Below are positions 1 to 7,812 of a stretch of DNA of 64,000 nucleotides, piece by piece (the first letter of the stretch is position 1; the number at the start of each line of letters is the position of its first letter). Below the pieces are notes generated by a model. That model ran no database searches and was not told the origin of the DNA. It worked only from the letters and a program-made list of their open reading frames with translations. The position numbers and the translations under genes were made by a program. The DNA is from Bacillus sp. FJAT-29937. Lineage in GTDB: Bacteria > Bacillota > Bacilli > Bacillales > Cytobacillaceae. The stretch is from positions 35,513-99,512 of the forward strand of contig NZ_LMAS01000011.1 in the NCBI RefSeq assembly GCF_001509555.1, given 5' to 3'.

Positions 1-2
1 AA

Positions 3-869
3 ACAAAGGATCGATTAAAAAGGGAGCAAAGGCACCTTCTATTAAAAAGATTTTTTTCAAATAAATTGGCCATTACTGGAGGAATTATTACCCTACTACT
101 TACGGTTATCGCTATATTTGCGCCATTTATTGCAACACAAAACCCTTACGAAATGGTTGTAGTAAATAAACTGCAAGGTCCATCAATAAACCATTGGTTT
201 GGAACGGATAATTTTGGTCGTGACCTTTTCAGTAGGGTTGTTTATGGTACACAAGTATCTATGAAGGTTGGTTTTCTTGTGGCCTTGATTACTGGTATCT
301 TGGGTACTATTATCGGCCTGTATGCGAGCTATTACAGCTTTCTTGATGGAATTTTGATGAGATTTTGTGATGCAATGATGGCATTTCCTGCTATTTTACT
401 AGCGATTGCTATTATGGCAGCACTTGGACCTACAATAACAAATGTAGTAATTTCAATCAGCGTTGTTTATACGCCTTATGTTGCTAGGGTTGTACGATCG
501 TCAGCTCTTGTCATTAGAGAACAAACCTACATTGAGGCAATGATAGCTCAGGGTGCAAGCTCTTCGCGAATTATTTGGCGGCATATGGCAATAAATACGA
601 TGTCCCCCTTAATTGTTCAAGTAACATTTATCTTTGCGGAAGCAATTATTCTTGAAGCTGCGTTAAGCTTTCTTGGTGTTGGAGTTCCTGCTCCAGATCC
701 GACATGGGGCAATATTTTGTTCGATGGTAAGCTCTTTATTTTCAATGCGTGGTGGCTTACAGTTTTTCCAGGTGTTTTTATGATTCTATCAGTTTTAGGA
801 CTAAATCTGTTTGGAGATGGCCTACGTGATTTACTAGATCCAACGGGATCAAAAGGAAAGAAAAAATAA
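3..869 (+). CDS. Di/oligopeptide ABC transporter permease (DppC/OppC type), 5' end outside window
   Basis: Inner-membrane permease subunit of a peptide importer. The reading frame is open to the left edge, so the start lies outside; an internal TTG at 66 is not the start, because the frame upstream of it encodes the basic stretch (KRFFSNKLAIT) that normally precedes the first membrane helix of DppC/OppC. Family marks: HWFGTDNFGRDLFSR after the first helix, about five further hydrophobic segments, and the EAA loop (EAMIAQGASSSRIIWRH) that contacts the ATPases. It ends LLDPTGSKGKKK. The two ATPase genes follow directly, so this is one operon; the partner permease and binding protein are presumably upstream. 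Dipeptide versus oligopeptide cannot be decided. Confidence 0.93.
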   Translation, partial: TKDRLKREQRHLLLKRFFSNKLAITGGIITLLLTVIAIFAPFIATQNPYEMVVVNKLQGPSINHWFGTDNFGRDLFSRVVYGTQVSMKVGFLVALITGILGTIIGLYASYYSFLDGILMRFCDAMMAFPAILLAIAIMAALGPTITNVVISISVVYTPYVARVVRSSALVIREQTYIEAMIAQGASSSRIIWRHMAINTMSPLIVQVTFIFAEAIILEAALSFLGVGVPAPDPTWGNILFDGKLFIFNAWWLTVFPGVFMILSVLGLNLFGDGLRDLLDPTGSKGKKK

Positions 870-893
870 TTAATTGAAAGAGTGGTGTGAAAA

Positions 894-1889
894 TTGACAG
901 AAAAATTACTAGAGGTAAACAAGCTTTCAACTCATTTTTATACAGAACGCGGAAAGTTACAGGCATTAAAGGAAATAAGTTTTCATGTTGGTAAGGGGGA
1001 AGTTTTAGCAGTAGTTGGAGAGTCTGGTTGTGGAAAAAGTGTTACCTCTCAATCTATTCTCCGTTTATTCGATGAAAAACATCTAGTTGAGTATGATGGA
1101 GAGATACTCTTTGAAAATCGAAATTTATTAAATTTACCATTAAAAGATATGGAAAGTATTAGAGGAAATGAGATATCTATGATATTTCAGGATCCACTAA
1201 GTTCCCTTGATCCTGTTTATACAATTGGACATCAAATTGCCCAAGTACTTAGAATTCATAAAAAGATTTCTAAAAAAGAGGCTTATGAAAAGGCTATTGA
1301 ATACCTTAAGTTAACAGGTATCCCTTCTCCAGAAAAGAGAATAAATGAATATCCCCATGAACTATCGGGAGGAATGCAACAACGGGTCATGATTGCAATG
1401 GCATTAGCTTGTGAACCCAAATTATTGATTGCAGATGAGCCAACTACTGCTCTTGATGTAACAATTCAGGCACAAATTCTAGATTTAATCACCTATTTAA
1501 ATCAGAAGATTGATATGGGAATTATTCTCGTCACTCACGATTTAGGGGTAGTCGCAGAGGTTTGTACACGAGTCCTTGTAATGTACCTTGGACAGGTTGT
1601 GGAAGAGGCAGATGTGAATAGGCTATTCGAACGCCCGCTTCACCCATATACTAAAGGTCTAATTAAATCTATTCCGCAACTTGATGGAAATCGAGAAGAA
1701 GACTTACACGTAATAAAAGGAAATGTGCCTGCTCTTGATAAAGCACCGAAGGGTTGCCGTTTTTCAACGCGTTGTCCGTATGCTGATGAAAAGTGCCATC
1801 AACAAAATCCAGAACTAGAATCCTATGATGAAAAGCAAAAGGTGCGATGCTGGCATTATAAAGAAATTCTTCTAAAGGAGGCTACATAA
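894..1889 (+). CDS. Peptide ABC transporter ATP-binding protein (DppD/OppD type)
   Basis: Cytoplasmic ATPase powering peptide import, 331 aa, normal length. Walker A GESGCGKS at residues 42-49, signature LSGGMQQR at 157-164, Walker B LLIADE at 177-182, H-loop VTHDLG. The C-terminal region (about 283-322) has the cysteine-rich oligopeptide-transporter extension with GCRFSTRCPYADEKC and a further Cys before WHYKE. The start is TTG at 894, 24 nt after the permease stop, preceded by a G-rich GAGTGGTGTG stretch; no better ATG exists before the Walker A. It sits between the permease and the second ATPase. Confidence 0.95.
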   Translation: MTEKLLEVNKLSTHFYTERGKLQALKEISFHVGKGEVLAVVGESGCGKSVTSQSILRLFDEKHLVEYDGEILFENRNLLNLPLKDMESIRGNEISMIFQDPLSSLDPVYTIGHQIAQVLRIHKKISKKEAYEKAIEYLKLTGIPSPEKRINEYPHELSGGMQQRVMIAMALACEPKLLIADEPTTALDVTIQAQILDLITYLNQKIDMGIILVTHDLGVVAEVCTRVLVMYLGQVVEEADVNRLFERPLHPYTKGLIKSIPQLDGNREEDLHVIKGNVPALDKAPKGCRFSTRCPYADEKCHQQNPELESYDEKQKVRCWHYKEILLKEAT

Positions 1890-1892
1890 CCA

Positions 1893-2882
1893 ATGTTAGG
1901 GACGGAAACAGATCAGAGGAACCCAGTGTTGCAAGTAAAGGACTTAAAAAAACATTTTAAAATAAAGAAAACCTTTGGAGCGAAGCCTGGAATCGTAAAA
2001 GCTGTTAATAATGTTTCTTTTGATTTATATGAAGGGGAAACCTTAGGGATTGTCGGAGAGTCCGGTTGTGGTAAAAGCACAACTGGAAGAAGCCTCCTCC
2101 GTTTGATAGAGCCGAACTCAGGAAGTGTTTTGTTAGATGGACAAGATATTCTTAAAATACACAAAAAAGATTTAATGGCAGTCCGGAAGAATATTCAAAT
2201 GGTGTTCCAGGACCCGTTTTCTTCATTGAACCCTAGAATACGTATCGGGAATGCTCTAGAGGAATCACTGAAGATCCATAATATTGGAACCAAAAACGAT
2301 CGTATTGAAATGGTCCTTGAGATCCTTAATAAAGTTGGATTAAACGAAGAACAATATTACCGCTTTCCCCATGAGTTTTCAGGTGGACAGAGGCAACGAA
2401 TTGGCCTTGCGCGGGCTTTGATTGTGAATCCAAAAGTTGTTGTTTGTGACGAACCTGTTTCAGCACTAGACGTTTCTGTTCAATCCCAAATTATAAATCT
2501 TCTCCGCCAAATTCAGCGAGAATCAAACGTAAGCTATCTATTCATTGCACATGATATCAGTGTGGTTAGACATATCTCCGACCGGATTGGTGTTATGTAC
2601 CTCGGATATATGGTAGAAGAAGCTCCTGTAGAGGGATTGTTTGCAAACCCATATCATCCTTATACACAAGCACTCTTATCTGCAGTCCCTATTCCAAATC
2701 CGGGAGCAAAAAAAGAACGAATCATTCTTAAGGGAGAAATTCCATCACCACTTAATCCTCCATCAGGGTGTGTTTTTCATACTCGCTGTCCTTATACAAT
2801 GGAAATATGCAAGAAGGATGCTCCGCCAAGAATCAAAGTAGGAGAAAAACACTTTGTAAGTTGTTATTTGTTAGAAAAATAG
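1893..2882 (+). CDS. Peptide ABC transporter ATP-binding protein (DppF/OppF type)
   Basis: Second ATPase of the peptide importer, 329 aa. Walker A GESGCGKS at 55-62, signature FSGGQRQR at 162-169, Walker B VVVCDE at 182-187, then the DppF/OppF C-terminal zone with a HTRCPY motif and later cysteines. The start ATG at 1893 is only 3 nt past the previous stop and has a strong AAAGGAGG site inside the end of the upstream gene, implying translational coupling. It is probably the last intact gene of this operon, although a D-aminoacylase-type gene follows after a decayed gene in the same direction. Confidence 0.95.
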   Translation: MLGTETDQRNPVLQVKDLKKHFKIKKTFGAKPGIVKAVNNVSFDLYEGETLGIVGESGCGKSTTGRSLLRLIEPNSGSVLLDGQDILKIHKKDLMAVRKNIQMVFQDPFSSLNPRIRIGNALEESLKIHNIGTKNDRIEMVLEILNKVGLNEEQYYRFPHEFSGGQRQRIGLARALIVNPKVVVCDEPVSALDVSVQSQIINLLRQIQRESNVSYLFIAHDISVVRHISDRIGVMYLGYMVEEAPVEGLFANPYHPYTQALLSAVPIPNPGAKKERIILKGEIPSPLNPPSGCVFHTRCPYTMEICKKDAPPRIKVGEKHFVSCYLLEK

Positions 2883-2946
2883 ACGAAATTAGGGAGGCTA
2901 CTAATAATTAAGAATGTGGATTTTGGAAAAATGATGAAAAGTAGCC

Positions 2947-3173
2947 CATAACATTGCTCTTTCGTCCTTTGATAATTTCATAATCCCTAGAGATACATCA
3001 GCATCAACTTGCTATTGTGAAAAGGAGATTGTAAGACCTGAAGTTGATTCTTAAATCCTGGTACGTTGAATGTCCCTGATGGACCTGGGATTGGATTCGA
3101 AATTAATAATCAAATATTTAATAAGTATTTGCTAGAAACTGAATCTTTCTTAAAAGAAAAACCAATCTATTAA
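2947..3173 (+). pseudogene. Remnant of an enolase-superfamily (mandelate racemase-type) protein, C-terminal end only
   Basis: The 309-base gap before the amidohydrolase is not empty. Frame 2947-3051 reads HNIALSSFDNFIIPRDTSA then CYCEKEIVRPEVDS and stops. The frame shifted by one base from 3051 reads LNPGTLNVPDGPGIGFEIN and runs to a TAA at 3171. The second part matches the classic end of enolase-superfamily dehydratases/racemases (VPD-PGLG-E), and the first has the HxALS-type piece that precedes it. So about 75 C-terminal codons survive with one frameshift, and the rest of the gene is gone. The family call is from motif memory; the substrate is unknown. Confidence 0.7.
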
Positions 3174-3191
3174 AATACAGGAGGATTTATC

Positions 3192-4799
3192 ATGTTTGAC
3201 TTTATTATAAAAAGTGGAAATCTTTATGACGGAACGGGAAATCCCTGGACTAAAACTGATATAGGAATTAAAGACGGGATTATTAATAGAATCGGTGATC
3301 TTAGTAATGAAATTGCAGATAGGATAATCGATGCAAGCAAAATGGCTGTAACTCCAGGCTTTATCGATACACATGTACACTCTGACCTTCTTTGTATAAA
3401 ACCTGAGATTCATAAAATAAAAGTTTTACAAGGGGTCACAACCGAATTGTTTGGACAGGATGGAATATCTGTTGCGCCAGTATCAGAAGCCACAAAACCA
3501 CTCTGGCAAAAGCAATTAAAAGGGCTAAACGGAGATATTGGAGATTGGCCATGGAACACAATTGAAGAATATCTGGATTTTTTGGATAAATCCAAAATAG
3601 CAGGAAATGCGACCTATCTTGTTCCCCACGGTGCTGTTCGTACATTGGTAATGGGATTTGACGGTCGTCAAGCTACTAAGGAAGAAATGAAAAAAATGAG
3701 AGAACTCGTTGAAGAAGGAATGAGGCAAGGAGCCGTTGGACTGTCATCTGGCCTTGTTTATCCTCCTAATGTATTCTCTTGTAAAGAAGAGCTAATTGAA
3801 ATCTGTAAGGGAGCCGCGAAGTATGATGGATGCTTTGTAGTCCATATACGTAATGAAAGTAATAAATCACTAGAGGCCATGGATGAGGTTATTGATGTAG
3901 CTAGACAATCAGGTGTACGCCTTCATATTTCCCATTTTAAAGTAGCTGGGAAAATTAATCGTTCTAATTATGAACAGTCCCTCATCAAAATGGACGAAGC
4001 AAGAAAAGAAGGTATAGAAGTGACATTTGATCAATATCCGTATACAGCGGGATCCACGGTGTTTCATGCTATATTGCCTCCATGGATGCATTCTGGTGGA
4101 ACAGCAGAATTGCTGGAAAAGTTAAAAGACCCTGATATACAAGCTCGTATAAAAGAGGATCTTAAGAATAATACCGATTATGAAAACCATGTATTAAATT
4201 GCGGGTGGGAGAATATAACACTTACCTCCGTTTCAACAGAAAAGAATCGATGGGTTGAAGGTCAAAATATGGTGGGAATTTCCAAACTGCTTGGTGTAGA
4301 ACCAGCTGATGCTGCAATTAAGCTTCTCCTTGAGGAAAATGCCGGAATTACTATGATTATTCACTGGGGAGATGAAGAAGTTATTACTAGCGGAATGCAG
4401 CATCCATTACAAGTTGTAGGTTCTGATGGAATTTTTGGGGGTAAACCACATCCACGCTTATACGGTACTTACCCGAGAGTTTTAGGTCACTTTGTAAGAG
4501 AAAAGCAAGCTCTAACACTTGAACAGGCAATACGAAAAATGACAGGTGCTCCTGCTCAATTATTACGCCTAAAAAACAGAGGATTACTAAAAGAAGGCTA
4601 TGCTGCAGATATCGTTATTTTTGATCCAGAAAACATTCAAGATAACGCCACTTATGAAGATCCGTTACAAGAGCCATCAGGTATCCATTACGTTTTTGTT
4701 AACGGCGAACTGGCTGTTGAAAATGGGGAGTTCTTAGGAGTAACTGAGGGTCAAGTGTTAAGGCGGGGGCTTGAATATGCAAAGAACGTTACAATTTAA
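3192..4799 (+). CDS. N-acyl-D-amino-acid deacylase family amidohydrolase
   Basis: Metal-dependent hydrolase of the D-aminoacylase family (535 aa, normal length), expected to release acyl groups from N-acyl-D-amino acids or related amides in the cytoplasm. Seen: amidohydrolase signature TPGFIDTHVHSDLL with HxH at 61-63, HIRNE with H218, LHISHFK with H245/H248, SDG with D412, and a C-terminal KMTGAPAQLLRLKNRG then GYAADIVIFDP strand. The cysteine that ligates zinc in classical D-aminoacylases (in a GNCGIS-type motif) is replaced: residues 88-92 read GQDGI. That suggests a subfamily with altered metal ligation and possibly a different substrate. Start ATG 3192 has AGGAGG 8 nt upstream. It follows a peptide transporter, fitting use of imported peptides or D-amino acid derivatives. 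Confidence 0.88.
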   Translation: MFDFIIKSGNLYDGTGNPWTKTDIGIKDGIINRIGDLSNEIADRIIDASKMAVTPGFIDTHVHSDLLCIKPEIHKIKVLQGVTTELFGQDGISVAPVSEATKPLWQKQLKGLNGDIGDWPWNTIEEYLDFLDKSKIAGNATYLVPHGAVRTLVMGFDGRQATKEEMKKMRELVEEGMRQGAVGLSSGLVYPPNVFSCKEELIEICKGAAKYDGCFVVHIRNESNKSLEAMDEVIDVARQSGVRLHISHFKVAGKINRSNYEQSLIKMDEARKEGIEVTFDQYPYTAGSTVFHAILPPWMHSGGTAELLEKLKDPDIQARIKEDLKNNTDYENHVLNCGWENITLTSVSTEKNRWVEGQNMVGISKLLGVEPADAAIKLLLEENAGITMIIHWGDEEVITSGMQHPLQVVGSDGIFGGKPHPRLYGTYPRVLGHFVREKQALTLEQAIRKMTGAPAQLLRLKNRGLLKEGYAADIVIFDPENIQDNATYEDPLQEPSGIHYVFVNGELAVENGEFLGVTEGQVLRRGLEYAKNVTI

Positions 4800-5208
4800 G
4801 AAACTTACTTAGATAAACGATTTACATGAGATGGTTAAGTTGCAGGAATAAACTTGGGGTGAAGAGGTTATATCCTCTGCCCCTCAACTTGTTGCTACAA
4901 TTCAAAATGGTGGTTCTGTAATTGGTGTATTCGTGTAAATGCTAATTTAAGTTTATAAAGTGGTTACCAACATTAATACAGGTTAAACTTATTTATAATG
5001 TACCTTTTCCTTTGATACAAAACGATTTTCCAGTTACCAACAATAATGTCCTTGAACATTTCTTCTGTCTCCAGACAACTCAGTCGTGACTCAGACAACT
5101 TAGTCGTGACCTAGTGTTTATTAAAAAGTAAGATGTACTCTTGAAAATCTAAAGGAATGTCTCAATTTTGGAGACATTCCTTTTTTCTAACTTATAATAT
5201 TAAAGTCC
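4800..5208 (+). other. Gene-free stretch with a tandem 20-bp repeat
   Basis: No open frame here looks like a gene. A 20-bp unit is repeated in tandem at 5072-5091 and 5092-5111 (CAGACAACTCAGTCGTGACT, then the same with 2 differences). A terminator lies at 5152-5186. The remainder is AT-rich without recognisable motifs and probably belongs to the decayed mobile DNA to its right. Confidence 0.5.
5152..5186 (+). terminator. Rho-independent terminator
   Basis: Perfect 12-bp stem AAGGAATGTCTC / GAGACATTCCTT with loop AATTTTG, continuing into a T-run. It may end transcripts arriving from the amidohydrolase, or be a leftover of mobile DNA. Confidence 0.85.
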
Positions 5209-5386
5209 TTCTTCAACAATCGCGCCCGTGGGGCTAAGACCCCGTCCGCAAAACAGTTCGCCCCCTACTTGTAGAAACATGTTTGAGGCTGGTTGGGACA
5301 ATGATCTCGTATAACAAGCGAAGCTATGACACTATGAGGAGGATTTAGGGGTTACCGGCAATTATATTTTTGAAGGAGGAATTTTA

Positions 5387-5605
5387 ATGAATCCAGTCGT
5401 TGGTCTGGATGTAGCAAAAGGTGAAAGTCAGGTTCAAGCATACTTGGAAAGAAAGAAGCCCTACAAGAAAAGTTTCAAAGTAAAACACGATCTTGATGGG
5501 TTAGCTAGTTTATTAGATTTTATTAAAGAGATAGAAGATATTTCAGGAGAACGTCCCCCTCGTATTATAAGGTCAGCCAGAAAATATTTCTGGTTGACCT
5601 TATAA
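5387..5605 (+). pseudogene. IS110-family transposase, N-terminal fragment
   Basis: The first 58 codons (MNPVVGLDVAKGESQVQAYL to SGERPP) are a typical IS110-family DEDD transposase start, including the first catalytic Asp in GLDVAKG. A full protein would be about 400 aa. After codon 58 (base 5560) similarity ends abruptly and the frame runs into a palindrome, stopping 14 codons later. AAGGAGGA sits 9 nt before the ATG, so the fragment could still be translated, but it lacks the rest of the catalytic core. Confidence 0.85.
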
Positions 5606-5609
5606 TACG
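5561..5609. repeat. Palindrome at the transposase breakpoint
   Basis: Arms 5561-5583 and 5587-5609 (23 bases each, starting CGTATTATAAGGTCA) are complementary with one mismatch around a 3-base centre. It would form a long hairpin in RNA or cruciform in DNA. It marks the junction of the IS110 fragment with foreign DNA. Confidence 0.8.
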
Positions 5610-5767
5610 ATCGGGCGCGATTGTTGAAGAATTAGTAAAGAACATTCTTATAATGAATACAACCAGTTTTATGACAAATGTTACGAATAGTAAAGGACGT
5701 AGTAATGTATAAAATTTTGAAATCTGTATAAATTATGCCCATATGTCTTTTAAGGGGCTGGATTCAG

Positions 5768-7369
5768 ATGCATATTGCGAATACTTTGATTGTTATAGTA
5801 ATTGGATTAGGAGCGCTAATTCTTCTCGGACTTATTATTTTTCTAGTTTACTTATACATATTTGACCGTAATCAAAAGGCCCACTCGATTTTACGCAACT
5901 ATCCCGCGCTTGGCAGGATGCGTTATTTTTTAGAAAAAATAGGTCCAGAATTTCGCCAATATTGGTTCAATAGCGATACGGAAGGGAAGCCGTTTTCACG
6001 CGACGAATATGAGCATATTGTGAAAAGTGCTAAATACAAAAGGGATGTCGTTGCATTTGGATCCAAACGAGATTTTGATGAGGAAGGTCTCTATATCCGC
6101 AACGCGATGTTCCCGAAGTTAGCCGAAGAAATAAAAATGGACCGTGAAACAAAAGTGTTTACAAAACGATACATTCTAATAAAGGATCCGCTTTTTTCCC
6201 AACGTGAGGAGAAATGGGAGGACGAGGAATCGCTCGCCCAGTTATTGCATGATGATGATGCCATCGTCATTGGCCAGGACACCAAATATCCATTTGTTCT
6301 GAAAGGCCATATCGGCATGTCGGCCATGAGTTATGGAGCACTTGGGAAAAATGCCATTTCTACCTTATCAAAAGGATTGGCATTGGCGAAAGGCACTTGG
6401 ATGAATACCGGTGAAGGTGGCTTATCCCCTTATCATTTAGAAGGAGGGGTCGATATCATCATGCAGATTGGTCCAGGCCTCTTTGGGATTCGAGATATGG
6501 ATGGCAATGTTGACTGGGACGAGTTGAAGAGGAAAAGTGAAATCCCCCAAGTAAAAGCCTTTGAACTTAAACTTGCTCAAGGGGCCAAAATACGCGGCGG
6601 CCATATTGACGGTGAAAAAGTAACTCCGGAAATCGCGGAGATTCGCAAGGTAGAGGCATGGAAATCCGTTGATAGTCCCAACCGCTTCCACCAATTTAGC
6701 GATGTAGGTTCGCTGTGCGAATTTATTGAAAAAATACGTGAACATACGGGCAAGCCTGTAGGAATGAAGATTGTGGTTGGTGGGAATGACAGCGTCGAAG
6801 AATTAGCCAAGTATATGCGCGATACCGGAAAAGGACCTAATTTTATAACGGTTGACGGCGGTGAAGGTGGTACGGGGGCATCCTATCAGGAATTAATTGA
6901 CGCTGTGGGCTTGCCAATTAAATCAGCCCTGCCCATTTTAGTCGCGACTTTACAAAAATATGGAGTCCGTGACCGGGTCAGAATCATTGCCTCCGGAAAG
7001 CTGTTCACCCCTGACCGAATAGCCATTGCTTTGGCCATGGGGGCTGACCTGGTCAACATCGCGCTTGGATTTATGATCACGGTTGGATGTATCCAAACCT
7101 TGAAATGCAATTCAAATGCCTGTCCGGTCGGCGTTGCGACAACAGACCCTAATCTCCAAAAGGCACTTGTTATTGATGAAAAGAAATATCGGGTAGTAAA
7201 TTACCTAGTTACCCTAAGAAAGGGATTGTTTCGAATTTCAGCAGCGGCGGGCATTGACTCTCCAATTCATTTCCGGCCGCAACATATCAGCTACAAGGAC
7301 GAAAAAGGCGTCGTGACATCACTTGAAAGAATTTTAAAAGAAATCCAGGAACAAGTAGATGCTGGGTAA
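5768..7369 (+). CDS. yerD: FMN-binding glutamate synthase-related protein (YerD-like)
   Basis: Single-subunit relative of the glutamate synthase large-subunit core, 533 aa, close to what I recall for B. subtilis YerD. An N-terminal membrane helix (about residues 3-30, LIVIVIGLGALILLGLIIFL) anchors it. The body shows FMN-barrel motifs: GHIGMSAMSYGALGKNA, NTGEGGLSPYHLEGG, QGAKIRGGHIDG, ITVDGGEGGTGASY. The [3Fe-4S] cysteine motif lies at C441, C447 and C452 (CIQTLKCNSNACPVG). There is no glutaminase domain, so it is not a complete glutamate synthase and its reaction is unproven. Start ATG 5768 was chosen over an upstream ATG at 5735 because AAGGGGCTGG precedes it at good spacing and the membrane helix follows at once. 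Confidence 0.9.
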   Translation: MHIANTLIVIVIGLGALILLGLIIFLVYLYIFDRNQKAHSILRNYPALGRMRYFLEKIGPEFRQYWFNSDTEGKPFSRDEYEHIVKSAKYKRDVVAFGSKRDFDEEGLYIRNAMFPKLAEEIKMDRETKVFTKRYILIKDPLFSQREEKWEDEESLAQLLHDDDAIVIGQDTKYPFVLKGHIGMSAMSYGALGKNAISTLSKGLALAKGTWMNTGEGGLSPYHLEGGVDIIMQIGPGLFGIRDMDGNVDWDELKRKSEIPQVKAFELKLAQGAKIRGGHIDGEKVTPEIAEIRKVEAWKSVDSPNRFHQFSDVGSLCEFIEKIREHTGKPVGMKIVVGGNDSVEELAKYMRDTGKGPNFITVDGGEGGTGASYQELIDAVGLPIKSALPILVATLQKYGVRDRVRIIASGKLFTPDRIAIALAMGADLVNIALGFMITVGCIQTLKCNSNACPVGVATTDPNLQKALVIDEKKYRVVNYLVTLRKGLFRISAAAGIDSPIHFRPQHISYKDEKGVVTSLERILKEIQEQVDAG

Positions 7370-7560
7370 AACTGTCCGTGCCTGTCCTACCCGAATTTAA
7401 GATGTTGATTCCTGCATCTGGGATCAAGAGGATCTGCTCTTATCGGCTGGGGGATCTGCTAAGTACCCGATCAAGAAAATAGTCAAAAATCGCTTAAATA
7501 GACGGATAGATTCCACTAGCATTGCATATGTATCCACAGGCCAAAAAATAAATTTAATTA

Positions 7561-7594
7561 CCTCCTATTAATTGAAATAATAGGGGGCTTTTTT
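7561..7594 (+). terminator. Rho-independent terminator after the YerD-like gene
   Basis: Stem CCTCCTATTA / TAATAGGGGG (10 bp with one G-T pair), 7-base loop, then CTTTTTT. Confidence 0.8.
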
Positions 7595-7752
7595 ATGGAC
7601 GAAAGCAAAAAAGTCTCCCTAAGTAGAAGCTTATTAAACGTAACAAAATGGCGTATTTCCATCATTTCACCCACTTTTATATTTCTCACTTCTATAGTAT
7701 CAGAGAAATCAATGGATAATTTCATTAATTTCAATTTTACTAATAATAAGTT

Positions 7753-7786
7753 CCGGCTTAATATTAAGAAAATAAGCCGGTCTTTT
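7753..7786 (+). terminator. Terminator-like hairpin just ahead of the MFS gene
   Basis: Stem CCGGCTTA / TAAGCCGG, 12-base loop, then TCTTTT, ending only 26 nt before the MFS start. It may be a second terminator or an attenuator in the MFS leader; no leader ORF or switch sequence was recognised. Confidence 0.6.
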
Positions 7787-7812
7787 ATGAAGGCTACGGA
7801 GGTGGTTTAGAA

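Larger units (their letters stand above)
5209..5631 (+). mobile_element. Transposon debris bounded by a perfect 20-bp inverted repeat
   Basis: TTCTTCAACAATCGCGCCCG at 5209-5228 has its exact reverse complement at 5612-5631. Between them are about 160 bases of non-coding DNA (IS110 elements carry their guide RNA in such a region), a truncated IS110-family transposase start, and a 23-bp near-perfect palindrome at 5561-5609 beginning exactly where transposase similarity stops. The right end repeats part of the palindrome arm next to the 20-mer, so two ends of a second, unidentified element seem to have collapsed onto an IS110 fragment. IS110 elements usually lack long terminal inverted repeats, so the 20-mers probably belong to the other element. 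Confidence 0.65.
7370..7812 (+). other. Intergenic region with two hairpins
   Basis: No convincing gene. A 71-codon frame at 7595-7810 starts inside a terminator tail, has no proper ribosome site and reads as low-complexity residues; I do not call it. The region carries two terminator-like hairpins, at 7561-7594 and 7753-7786. Confidence 0.6.

Noticed and set aside
7595..7810. 71-codon frame between two hairpins.
   Set aside because: Begins in a terminator tail, no ribosome site, low-complexity composition.
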